Part shown: positions 5,816 through 11,462 of the stretch, one piece after another
Layout of the letters: each line of letters starts with the position of its first letter
How positions within the stretch are numbered: position 1 is the first letter of the stretch
From: Streptomyces sp. NRRL F-4489
Lineage (GTDB): Bacteria; Actinomycetota; Actinomycetes; Streptomycetales; Streptomycetaceae
NCBI RefSeq assembly: GCF_001509485.1
Contig: NZ_LLZI01000051.1
Location: 1 to 11,462 of the forward strand
Reading direction: 5' to 3'
DNA: 11,462 nucleotides
The notes under the pieces: generated by a model
What the model saw: only the letters and a program-made list of their open reading frames with translations
Database searches by the model: none
Told to the model about the DNA's origin: nothing
Made by a program: the position numbers and the translations under genes

Positions 5816-6565
5816 CGGCCTGTCCCCTTGCGGTTCGTTGCTGACCCACGTGCCCTTCAGCCCGGAGAAGGACGAGCGGACGTGGATCGGGATGTTGTAA
5901 CGGCGTGCGTACTCGACGCAGCGGTGCAGCAGCACCTTGGAGCCGGAGCTGGCCAGCTCCAGCATGTCCTCGAACGAGATCCAGTCGATCTTCCGGGCCT
6001 TCTTGACGACCCGCGGGTCGGCGGTGAAGACGCCGTCGACGTCGGTGTAGATCTCGCAGACATCGGCGTTCAGGGCGGCGGCCAGCGCCACCGCGGTGGT
6101 GTCCGAACCGCCGCGGCCCAGCGTGGTGATGTCCTTCTTGTCCTGGGACACGCCCTGGAAGCCGGCGACGATGGCGATATTGCCCTCGTCGATCGACTGC
6201 TTGATCCGGCCCGGCGTGACGTCGATGATCCGCGCCTTGTTGTGGACGGAGTCGGTGATCACACCGGCCTGGCTGCCCGTGAAGGACTGCGCCTCGTGGC
6301 CGAGGTTTTTGATCGCCATCGCCAGCAGGGCCATGGAGATCCGCTCTCCGGCGGTCAGCAGCATGTCGAACTCGCGCCCCGACGGGATCGGGGACACTTC
6401 CTGCGCGAGATCGATCAGCTCGTCCGTCGTGTCGCCCATCGCCGAGACCACGACGACAACTTGGTTGCCGTTCTTCTTGGCCTCGACGATTCGCTTGGCA
6501 ACGCGCTTGATGCCCTCGGCATCCGCAACGGATGAGCCGCCGTACTTCTGCACGACAAGGCCCAC
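5294..6565 (-). CDS. ask: aspartate kinase, alpha subunit (with embedded beta subunit)
   Basis: Phosphorylates L-aspartate with ATP, the first and feedback-controlled step of the aspartate family pathway. The 423-residue product has the kinase domain (KYGGSSV 7-13, [19 protein letters not shown] about 147-165, [14 protein letters not shown] 174-187) and a C-terminal pair of ACT domains (about 267-423). The latter include [16 protein letters not shown] (S302, the position of a known feedback-resistance serine in Corynebacterium LysC) and [18 protein letters not shown]. The GTG at 6565 is chosen over an upstream ATG (6622) because GAGGAG lies 5 nt before it and [10 protein letters not shown] is the standard actinobacterial N-terminus. 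The wild-type regulatory serine suggests normal feedback inhibition. Its stop overlaps asd (ATGA), giving a two-gene operon. Confidence 0.95.
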   Translation of the reverse strand: MGLVVQKYGGSSVADAEGIKRVAKRIVEAKKNGNQVVVVVSAMGDTTDELIDLAQEVSPIPSGREFDMLLTAGERISMALLAMAIKNLGHEAQSFTGSQAGVITDSVHNKARIIDVTPGRIKQSIDEGNIAIVAGFQGVSQDKKDITTLGRGGSDTTAVALAAALNADVCEIYTDVDGVFTADPRVVKKARKIDWISFEDMLELASSGSKVLLHRCVEYARRYNIPIHVRSSFSGLKGTWVSNEPQGDRPMEQAIISGVAHDTSEAKVTVVGVPDKPGEAARIFRAIADSEVNIDMVVQNVSAASTGLTDISFTLPKAEGRKAVAALEKTRAAVGFDSLRYDDQIAKISLVGAGMKTNPGVTATFFEALSNAGVNIELISTSEIRISVVTRADDVNEAVQAVHSAFGLDSESDEAIVYGGTGR

Positions 6566-6590
6566 GTGCGCTCCTCGCAACTGTCTTGAG

Positions 6591-6616
6591 CGGGAGGGGG
6601 TCCCTCCCGGACCCCC
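6591..6616 (-). promoter_or_regulatory. ask leader: two overlapping, mutually exclusive hairpins
   Basis: Hairpin A pairs 6591-6598 with 6602-6609 (CGGGAGGG / CCCTCCCG, 8 perfect bp, 3-nt loop). Hairpin B pairs 6596-6603 with 6609-6616 (GGGGGTCC / GGACCCCC, 8 perfect bp, 5-nt loop). They share bases, so only one can form at a time. Both lie 15-45 nt upstream of the ask ribosome site (GAGGAG, 6571-6576). This could be an attenuator-like or translation-control element. No run of U follows, and no ligand-binding riboswitch class was recognised. Confidence 0.45.
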
Positions 6617-6642
6617 GGACATGGGGGTACTGCGGTCGGCTC

Positions 6643-6648
6643 AGTCTA
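6643..6648 (-). promoter_or_regulatory. candidate -10 element for the ask-asd operon
   Basis: TAGACT on the minus strand fits the TAnnnT pattern of principal-sigma -10 boxes in streptomycetes and would start RNA near 6636, about 70 nt before ask. No good TTGACA-like -35 is seen at 16-19 bp, so this is tentative. Confidence 0.35.
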
Positions 6649-6692
6649 ACGAGCGGGCGGAATCCGCCCCGCTACTACCACATCGTGAGACA

Positions 6693-6708
6693 CAAAGCCC
6701 AGGCTTTG
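6693..6708. promoter_or_regulatory. dyad-symmetric element upstream of ask
   Basis: CAAAGCC-CA-GGCTTTG is a perfect 7-bp inverted repeat with a 2-bp centre, in the gap between the DUF5063 gene and ask. The size fits a dimeric repressor operator. The 2-nt centre is too tight for a good terminator loop. The cognate regulator is unknown. Confidence 0.4.
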
Positions 6709-6713
6709 GTGAA

Positions 6714-6738
6714 TGTCCAGCTGTGTCCAGCCGTGTCC
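6714..6738. repeat. three TGTCC repeats at exact 10-bp spacing
   Basis: TGTCCAGCTG, TGTCCAGCCG and TGTCCC start at 6714, 6724 and 6734. The 10-bp period puts them on one face of the helix. They lie just upstream of the dyad element and the candidate ask promoter, so they may be iterated binding sites, or a chance short tandem repeat. Confidence 0.45.
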
Positions 6739-6841
6739 CTCGCCGGTTCAGCGCGGTGCTCCGTCGCACCGGCTCGCTCTGTCGCCTTCCCGCTCCGCCA
6801 CGGGGCACACGGGAACGTAACCCAGGTCACACGCGCACCGG

Positions 6842-6857
6842 GGCCGGCGGGCCGGCC
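6842..6857 (-). terminator. GC hairpin just after the DUF5063 stop
   Basis: GGCCGGC (6842-6848) and GCCGGCC (6851-6857) form a perfect inverted repeat 1 nt past the stop codon. With a realistic loop it gives about 6 GC pairs. No U-tract follows. It would separate the upstream recR cluster from ask. Confidence 0.4.
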
Positions 6858-6858
6858 G

Positions 6859-7521
6859 TCAGGCCCGGCGCAGCCCCAGCGGCCCGGCGATCTCCGCCGC
6901 CATGACCCGGCCCGCCTCCTCGGCCAGCCGCTCCTCGTCCGCGGCGGCGTCGCTGTCGGTGTCCAGCCCGTCCAGGGCGTCCAGCGGCTGGTCCAGGCGG
7001 ACGTGGGCGACCAGGGACTGCAGGGCGCGCAGCGCGGCCGAGGCGGTCGGGCCCCAGTTGGAGAGGTAGGAGAACTGCCACCACCACAGGGCCTCGCTGA
7101 CCCGGCCCGCGCGGTAGTGCGCCAGGCCGTGCCGCAGGTCGGTGATGATGTCGGCGAGGTCGTCGGAGATACGCGAGGCGACCGGCTCGCTGCGCGGTAC
7201 GTACGGGTCGAAGACCTCGGAGTAGACGTCGACCGGGTCCAGCATCCGCGCGAACCGCTCGCGCAGCTCGTCCACGTCCGGTTCCGGGCCGGTGTCCGGT
7301 TCGTAGCGTTCGTCGGGAACGATGTCCTCGTGGGCGCCCAGCCGCCCGCCGGTGAGCAGCAGCTGGGAGACCTCCAGCAGGAGGAACGGCACCGCGCTGT
7401 CCGGCTCGTCCCCCTTGGCGACCTCGGTCACCGCGACGATGAAGCTCTCGATGGAGTCCGAGATCGAAACGGCGAAGTCGTCAGGGTTCTGTGTCCTGTC
7501 GTGCAGCGTGGCGTCAGACAT
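6859..7521 (-). CDS. DUF5063 domain-containing protein
   Basis: A soluble, acidic 220-residue protein of the actinobacterial DUF5063 family, usually found between recR and ask in streptomycetes. Function is unknown. Recognisable stretches are [18 protein letters not shown] near the N-terminus, [31 protein letters not shown] and the aromatic [28 protein letters not shown] near the C-terminus. No signal peptide, membrane helix or catalytic motif is evident. The ATG at 7521 is preceded by GGGAGGAG with 8-nt spacing, a strong ribosome site that rules out the longer frame to 7602. It overlaps the recR stop by 8 nt, so it is likely co-transcribed and coupled with recR. Confidence 0.85.
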   Translation of the reverse strand: MSDATLHDRTQNPDDFAVSISDSIESFIVAVTEVAKGDEPDSAVPFLLLEVSQLLLTGGRLGAHEDIVPDERYEPDTGPEPDVDELRERFARMLDPVDVYSEVFDPYVPRSEPVASRISDDLADIITDLRHGLAHYRAGRVSEALWWWQFSYLSNWGPTASAALRALQSLVAHVRLDQPLDALDGLDTDSDAAADEERLAEEAGRVMAAEIAGPLGLRRA

Positions 7522-8113
7522 CGAGAAGTCTCCTCCCTTCGAAGGCACGCCCGAGCGTGACCTCGTCGGCATACTCCAGATCGCCTCCGACCGGCAGCCC
7601 ACTGGCCAGTCGCGTCACTTTCAGGCCCATCGGCTTGATCATCCGGGCCAGGTACGTGGCCGTGGCCTCGCCCTCGAGATTCGGGTCGGTGGCCAGGATC
7701 AGCTCGGTGACCGAGCCGTCCGCGAGCCTGGCCAGGAGTTCCCGGATCCGCAGATCGTCGGGGCCGACGCCCTCGATGGGGCTGATCGCCCCGCCCAGGA
7801 CGTGGTAGCGGCCGCGGAACTCCCGCGTCCGCTCGATCGCCACGACGTCCTTGGGCTCCTCAACGACGCAGATGACCGCCGGATCGCGGCGCGGGTCCAG
7901 GCAGACCCGGCACTGCTCCTCCTGCGCGACATTGCCGCACACGCTGCAGAACCGGACCTTCGCCTTGACCTCCATCAGCGCCGTCGCGAGCCGGCGGACA
8001 TCGGTCGGTTCGGCCTGAAGGATGTGGAAGGCGATCCGCTGCGCGCTCTTGGGACCGACGCCGGGCAGCCTGCCCAACTCGTCGATCAGATCCTGGACCA
8101 CGCCTTCATACAC
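7514..8113 (-). CDS. recR: recombination mediator protein RecR
   Basis: RecR acts with RecO (and RecF) to load RecA on gapped single-stranded DNA. The 199-residue length is standard. In order it shows the helix-hairpin-helix ([20 protein letters not shown], about 13-32), a C4 zinc finger (C56, C59, C68, C71), a Toprim domain ([14 protein letters not shown], then YHVLGG and [17 protein letters not shown]) and the C-terminal Walker-like [19 protein letters not shown]. The GTG start gives the usual [14 protein letters not shown]. The ribosome site is weak (GAGAGAGAAG about 7 nt upstream). It follows the ybaB gene after 51 bp, and its end overlaps the DUF5063 start. Confidence 0.96.
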   Translation of the reverse strand: MYEGVVQDLIDELGRLPGVGPKSAQRIAFHILQAEPTDVRRLATALMEVKAKVRFCSVCGNVAQEEQCRVCLDPRRDPAVICVVEEPKDVVAIERTREFRGRYHVLGGAISPIEGVGPDDLRIRELLARLADGSVTELILATDPNLEGEATATYLARMIKPMGLKVTRLASGLPVGGDLEYADEVTLGRAFEGRRLLDV

Positions 8114-8164
8114 GGAACGTCTTCTCTCTCTTCTGCCGTGCTGCGTACGCTAGTTGGCTACTCC

Positions 8165-8518
8165 TCAGAAGGGGAGGCCCGGGACGCCGCCACCGCCGCC
8201 CAGCGCCTGGGCGAGCGGGCCGAGCTTCTGCTGCTGGAGCTTCTGCGCGCTGGCGTTCGCGTCCCGGACGGCGGCGAGGACGAGGTCGGCGAGGGTCTCG
8301 GCGGTGTCCTCGGCGGAGTCGGTGTCGACCGCCTTCGGGTCGATCACCAGCCCCTTGAGCTCACCGGAGCCGGTCACCGTCGCCTTGACCAGGCCACCCC
8401 CCGCGGAACCCTCCACGGGCGTCTCCGCCAGCTCCTGCTGGGCGGCCGCGAGATCCTGCTGCATCTTCTGGGCCTGCTGGAGCAGCTGCTGCATATTGGG
8501 CTGACCACCGGGGATCAC
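8165..8518 (-). CDS. YbaB/EbfC family nucleoid-associated protein
   Basis: A small (117-residue) DNA-binding protein of the YbaB/EbfC family, which forms dimers and is commonly encoded between dnaX and recR. It begins [20 protein letters not shown], followed by a Gln/Ala-rich helix (about 8-35). The conserved core contains [21 protein letters not shown] and the C-terminal helix [17 protein letters not shown], ending in a Gly-rich tail. The GTG at 8518 has AGGAG 7 nt upstream. A much longer open frame to 9079 reads into dnaX in another frame and is not supported. A weak TAGGCT (-10-like) at 8562-8567 could allow separate transcription. Confidence 0.93.
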   Translation of the reverse strand: MIPGGQPNMQQLLQQAQKMQQDLAAAQQELAETPVEGSAGGGLVKATVTGSGELKGLVIDPKAVDTDSAEDTAETLADLVLAAVRDANASAQKLQQQKLGPLAQALGGGGGVPGLPF

Positions 8519-8638
8519 GACGTGACTCCTGCCGTACGACAACGATTGGTGCGGTAGCCCGAGCCTACGTGTTTCCCGGCCCGGGCGCCCTACGCCGGGG
8601 GGAGGACCCTGCGGCGGTCCCGCCCTCCCCCGGGAGGA

Positions 8639-8677
8639 CGGCGGCGCCCGGCCGCCGTCACCGGCCGGGCGCCGCCG
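8639..8677 (-). terminator. 15-bp perfect hairpin immediately after dnaX
   Basis: CGGCGGCGCCCGGCC (8639-8653) is the exact reverse complement of 8663-8677, with a 9-nt loop (8654-8662). The right arm is 1 nt from the dnaX stop (8679-8681). The all-GC stem without a U-tract is typical of high-GC actinomycete terminators. It could partly end dnaX transcription or protect the mRNA end. Confidence 0.65.
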
Positions 8678-8678
8678 G

Positions 8679-11219
8679 TCACTCGTTGTCGAACTCCTCG
8701 ATGACCGTCGCGCCCAGCTCGCGGACGATGAGTTCGTGCCCGCTGAGCGCGGAGTCGACCAGATCCGGGTCGTCCTCGGCCGGCATGTCGTACTCGATGG
8801 ACATGCCGGGGTCGGGCGGGGTGTACGAGGGCTCCGCGGCGGGGCCGCCGCCCGGGCCGCCGGCGGACGGCGCGGACGCCACCGCCTCGCGGGCCATCCG
8901 CGCCCCCTGGCCGCCGCCGGGGCCGCCCGCGCCGCCGGGGCCGGGCTCGGGGCCCGCCGGGGCACTCGGCCGGGCCGGGGCCTGGGGTGCCTGCTGCGGC
9001 GCCGCGCCGGAGCCGCCGTAGCCGCCGCCGTTGAACCCGCCGCCGCCCCGGGCGCCGCCGGCCGGCGGGTTGGCGCCACCGGACGGATCGACGATCGCCT
9101 CGACCCGCCACTGCACCTGGAAGCGCTCGGCGAGCACCTCCTTGAGGACGTCCTCGCTGCCGCCGTTGGCGAAGCTGTCGCGGGCGCCGGCGTTCGGGAA
9201 GCCGATCTGGAGGGTCGTGCCGTCGAAGCCGGAGACCTGGGCGTTCTGGCTCAGCAGGATCCAGGTGAAGCGCCGCCGGTCCTTGACCGCTTCCAGGATC
9301 TGCGGCCACATCTGCCGCACCTGCGCGGCCCCTTGCCCGGCGCCCGGCGCGCCGCCGGCGGGGGCCTGCGGGCCGGGTGCGGGCGCGCCCGCGGGAGGCG
9401 CGGACGGGCCGCCGGGGGGCGCCGCGGGGGCGCTGCCAGCGGGCGCGGCCGGGCCGCCTACGGGCGCGGACGGGCCGTCTGCGGGCGCGGGGCCGCCGCC
9501 GGACGGCCGGCCGCCCTGCCCCGGCGCCACGGCCGAGGGCCAGCTACCGGGGCGCCGCCCGGCGCCGGCCTGGCCACCACCGGCCTGCCCGGCACCCGCC
9601 TGCCCGGCACCCGCCGCTGGCGCCGCCGCCGCTCCCGTTCCCGCTGCTGTCCCCTGTCCTGCCGCTCCTGCCGCACCCGCTCCGGCTCCGCTGCGCTGGG
9701 TGCCGCCGGGCCAGGCCCCGGCCTGCGGGGCACCGCCGTCCGCGGGGGCACCCGCCCCGGCCGTAACGCCGCCACCGTCCACCGGAGCCGCACCGGGAAC
9801 CGCACCGGGCGCCGCCCCCGGAGCCACACCGGGCGCCGCCCCCGGAACCGCCCCCGATGCCGCACCCCGCACCGCCGCCCGCGCCGCCGCAGGCCCCGAC
9901 GGACCCCCGGCCGGCATCGGCGGATGCGCCTCCGGCCCCGGCACGTACGCCGCCGCCGGCCCACCGGTCTCCACCATGGCCCCGCCGGGCCCCACGCCCG
10001 CCGCGCCGGCGCCCGCGAGGGCCGCCGCGCCGCCCAGCGCCAGGGCCGGTCCGGCCGCGGCCGCCCCGCGCTCCAGGCGGTCCAGCCGCGCCTGCACCGA
10101 CCGCTCGTCGCCGTACGCCGCCGGCAGCAGCACCCGGGCGCAGATCAGCTCCAGCTGGAGCCGCGGCGAGGTCGCGCCGCGCATCTCCGTCAGCCCGGTG
10201 TTGACGATGTCGGCGGCGCGGCTGAGCTCCGCCGCCCCGAACACCGACGCCTGCGCCGCCATCCGCTCCACGACATCGGCGGGCGCGTCGATCAGCCCCT
10301 TCTCCCCGGCGTCCGGCACCGCGGCCAGGATCACCAGGTCGCGCAGCCGCTCCAGCAGGTCGGCCACGAAGCGGCGCGGGTCGTTCCCGCCCTCGATGAC
10401 GCGGTCGACGACCTCGAAGGCCGCCGCCCCGTCCGCCGCCGCGAACGCGTCGACCACGGCGTCCAGCAGCGACCCGTCGGTGTACCCGAGCAGCGACGTC
10501 GCCATGGCGTACGTCACGCCGTCCGCGCCGGCGCCGGCCAGCAGCTGGTCCATCACCGACATCGAGTCCCGGACCGAACCGGCCCCGGCCCGCACCACCA
10601 GCGGCAGCACCCCGTCCTCGACCGGGATCTTCTCCCGCTCGCAGACCTCGGCGAGGTACTCCCGCAGCGTGCCGGGCGGCACCAGCCGGAACGGATAGTG
10701 GTGGGTCCGCGACCGGATCGTCCCGATGACCTTCTCGGGCTCGGTGGTCGCGAAGATGAACTTCAGATGCTCCGGCGGCTCCTCGACGACCTTCAGCAGG
10801 GCGTTGAACCCCGCCGAGGTCACCATGTGCGCCTCGTCGATGATGTAGATCTTGTAGCGGCTGCTGGCCGGCCCGAAGAACGCCTTCTCGCGCAGCTCGC
10901 GCGCGTCGTCGACACCACCGTGCGAGGCGGCGTCGATCTCGATCACATCGATCGATCCCCGGCCGTTGCGGGCCAGATCCACGCACGAACGGCACGTCCC
11001 GCACGGCGTCGGAGTGGGACCTTCCTCACAGTTCAGGCAGCGCGCCAGAATGCGGGCGCTGGTCGTCTTGCCGCAGCCCCGGGGCCCGCTGAACAGATAC
11101 GCGTGGTTGACGCGGTTGTTCCGCAACGCCTGCTGAAGGGGGTCGGTCACGTGCTCTTGCCCGATGACCTCGGCGAAGGTCTCGGGGCGGTAGCGGCGGT
11201 ACAGCGCGAGGGACGACAC
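8679..11219 (-). CDS. dnaX: DNA polymerase III subunits gamma and tau
   Basis: Clamp-loader ATPase of the replisome; the tau part joins the polymerase. The 846-residue protein shows [18 protein letters not shown] (8-25), Walker A GPRGCGKT (45-52), zinc-site cysteines (C64, C73, C76, C79), Walker B IIDEAH (126-131) and the sensor region [16 protein letters not shown], with SRT in place of the common SRC. A very long Gly/Ala/Pro linker (about 384-636) follows, then a tau C-terminal domain (from about 637, [20 protein letters not shown]) and a second low-complexity tail ending EEFDNE. The GTG at 11219 gives the standard [17 protein letters not shown] at 11243 would add eight residues, and the open frame to 11339 runs into the SRP RNA, so it is rejected. 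The ribosome site is weak. No convincing frameshift signal for a separate gamma was seen. Confidence 0.95.
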   Translation of the reverse strand: MSSLALYRRYRPETFAEVIGQEHVTDPLQQALRNNRVNHAYLFSGPRGCGKTTSARILARCLNCEEGPTPTPCGTCRSCVDLARNGRGSIDVIEIDAASHGGVDDARELREKAFFGPASSRYKIYIIDEAHMVTSAGFNALLKVVEEPPEHLKFIFATTEPEKVIGTIRSRTHHYPFRLVPPGTLREYLAEVCEREKIPVEDGVLPLVVRAGAGSVRDSMSVMDQLLAGAGADGVTYAMATSLLGYTDGSLLDAVVDAFAAADGAAAFEVVDRVIEGGNDPRRFVADLLERLRDLVILAAVPDAGEKGLIDAPADVVERMAAQASVFGAAELSRAADIVNTGLTEMRGATSPRLQLELICARVLLPAAYGDERSVQARLDRLERGAAAAGPALALGGAAALAGAGAAGVGPGGAMVETGGPAAAYVPGPEAHPPMPAGGPSGPAAARAAVRGAASGAVPGAAPGVAPGAAPGAVPGAAPVDGGGVTAGAGAPADGGAPQAGAWPGGTQRSGAGAGAAGAAGQGTAAGTGAAAAPAAGAGQAGAGQAGGGQAGAGRRPGSWPSAVAPGQGGRPSGGGPAPADGPSAPVGGPAAPAGSAPAAPPGGPSAPPAGAPAPGPQAPAGGAPGAGQGAAQVRQMWPQILEAVKDRRRFTWILLSQNAQVSGFDGTTLQIGFPNAGARDSFANGGSEDVLKEVLAERFQVQWRVEAIVDPSGGANPPAGGARGGGGFNGGGYGGSGAAPQQAPQAPARPSAPAGPEPGPGGAGGPGGGQGARMAREAVASAPSAGGPGGGPAAEPSYTPPDPGMSIEYDMPAEDDPDLVDSALSGHELIVRELGATVIEEFDNE
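9780..9875. repeat. 12-bp tandem repeats in the dnaX linker
   Basis: Six to seven imperfect 12-bp units of the type CCGGGCGCCGCC / CCCGGAACCGCC encode, on the minus strand, (G-A/V-A/V-P) repeats in the interdomain linker of DnaX. The length is a multiple of 3, so copy changes keep the frame. Confidence 0.6.
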
Positions 11220-11321
11220 GCTTACGACGATATCGGGCCGCACTGACAACCGGCCCTCGCCGAGCTCCCGCCCGCCCCCGACCAGGGAAGGGGGCCGCCC
11301 GCGCCCGCCCGTCCCCCAACG

Positions 11322-11419
11322 CAAGCGCCCCTCACGCACCCGCCAGAGCCGACCTACCCTTGCTGCCTTCCGGCCCTGGGGGAGTTCAGTCAGATAGCGC
11401 CACGTGAGGGGCTGAGCCC
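11322..11419 (-). ncRNA. ffs: small signal recognition particle RNA (4.5S/scRNA)
   Basis: RNA scaffold of the bacterial SRP, binding Ffh to target membrane proteins co-translationally. On the minus strand the conserved core CAGGGCCGGAAGGCAGCAAG carries the GGAA tetraloop (11371-11368) and the asymmetric internal loop of helix 8. The ends pair perfectly over 10 bp (11327-11336 with 11403-11412, GCCCCTCACG / CGTGAGGGGC), giving the single long hairpin expected for the small actinobacterial type. Ends are approximate to about 5 nt; a transcript start near 11413 is possible. It sits 103 bp before dnaX, the same order as in Bacillus subtilis. Confidence 0.9.
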
Positions 11420-11420
11420 C

Positions 11421-11426
11421 ACATTA
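11421..11426 (-). promoter_or_regulatory. candidate -10 element of the SRP RNA gene
   Basis: TAATGT on the minus strand lies 7 nt upstream of an A at 11413 that begins the closing stem of the SRP RNA. No clear -35 hexamer is visible at 17-19 bp. Confidence 0.4.
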
Positions 11427-11462
11427 GCGGATCCCGGCCCCCGGAAACGACCCGCCCCTCGC

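Noticed and set aside
8519..9079. N-terminal extension of the YbaB frame into dnaX
   Set aside because: The GTG at 8518 has a good ribosome site and gives the conserved N-terminus; the extension is Arg/Pro-rich dnaX shadow.
8736..11246. 836-residue plus-strand frame antisense to dnaX
   Set aside because: It is an antisense shadow caused by codon bias; dnaX on the other strand has full domain support.
11220..11339. N-terminal extension of dnaX to 11339
   Set aside because: It overlaps the SRP RNA gene and is not part of the conserved DnaX N-terminus.

Overview
The window is chromosomal DNA of a very high-GC actinomycete, almost certainly a member of the Streptomycetaceae. The evidence is the extreme G/C bias at third codon positions, frequent GTG starts, Pro/Ala/Gly-rich linkers, and clear actinobacterial versions of SURF1, a SigE-family sigma factor, Asd, Ask, a DUF5063 protein, RecR, YbaB/EbfC and DnaX. 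It looks like core chromosome, not a mobile or accessory region. No transposase, integrase, tRNA, CRISPR array or phage gene was found. Every gene lies on the minus strand, so transcription runs from high to low coordinates.

In transcription order, the right end carries the small SRP RNA gene (about 11419-11322), then dnaX (11219-8679), a YbaB/EbfC nucleoid protein (8518-8165) and recR (8113-7514). A DUF5063 gene (7521-6859) overlaps recR by 8 nt. SRP RNA, dnaX, ybaB and recR in this order form a replication/recombination block also known from Bacillus. A 293-bp gap follows, holding a candidate ask promoter and a leader with two mutually exclusive hairpins. Next come ask (6565-5294, with an internal start for the beta subunit) and asd (5297-4173), joined by an ATGA overlap. 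These are the first two steps of the aspartate pathway, leading to lysine/DAP, threonine, methionine and isoleucine.

The 541-bp gap after asd holds the most striking element of the window: four perfect copies of the ParB-binding palindrome GTTTCACGTGAAAC (parS), spaced exactly 31 bp apart centre to centre. This is a probable chromosome-segregation (centromere) cluster and implies that the locus lies in the oriC-proximal part of the chromosome.

Beyond it are a SigE-family sigma factor (3631-2969) and, coupled by a GTGA overlap, a one-pass membrane protein (2972-1356). That protein has a 200-residue Gly/Ser-rich cytoplasmic tail and a DUF4232-like exterior domain, and may be the sigma factor's membrane partner. 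Last is a SURF1-family cytochrome oxidase assembly protein (1124-183), whose Pro/Ala-rich tail is built from a minisatellite that continues past its stop codon to near the left edge.
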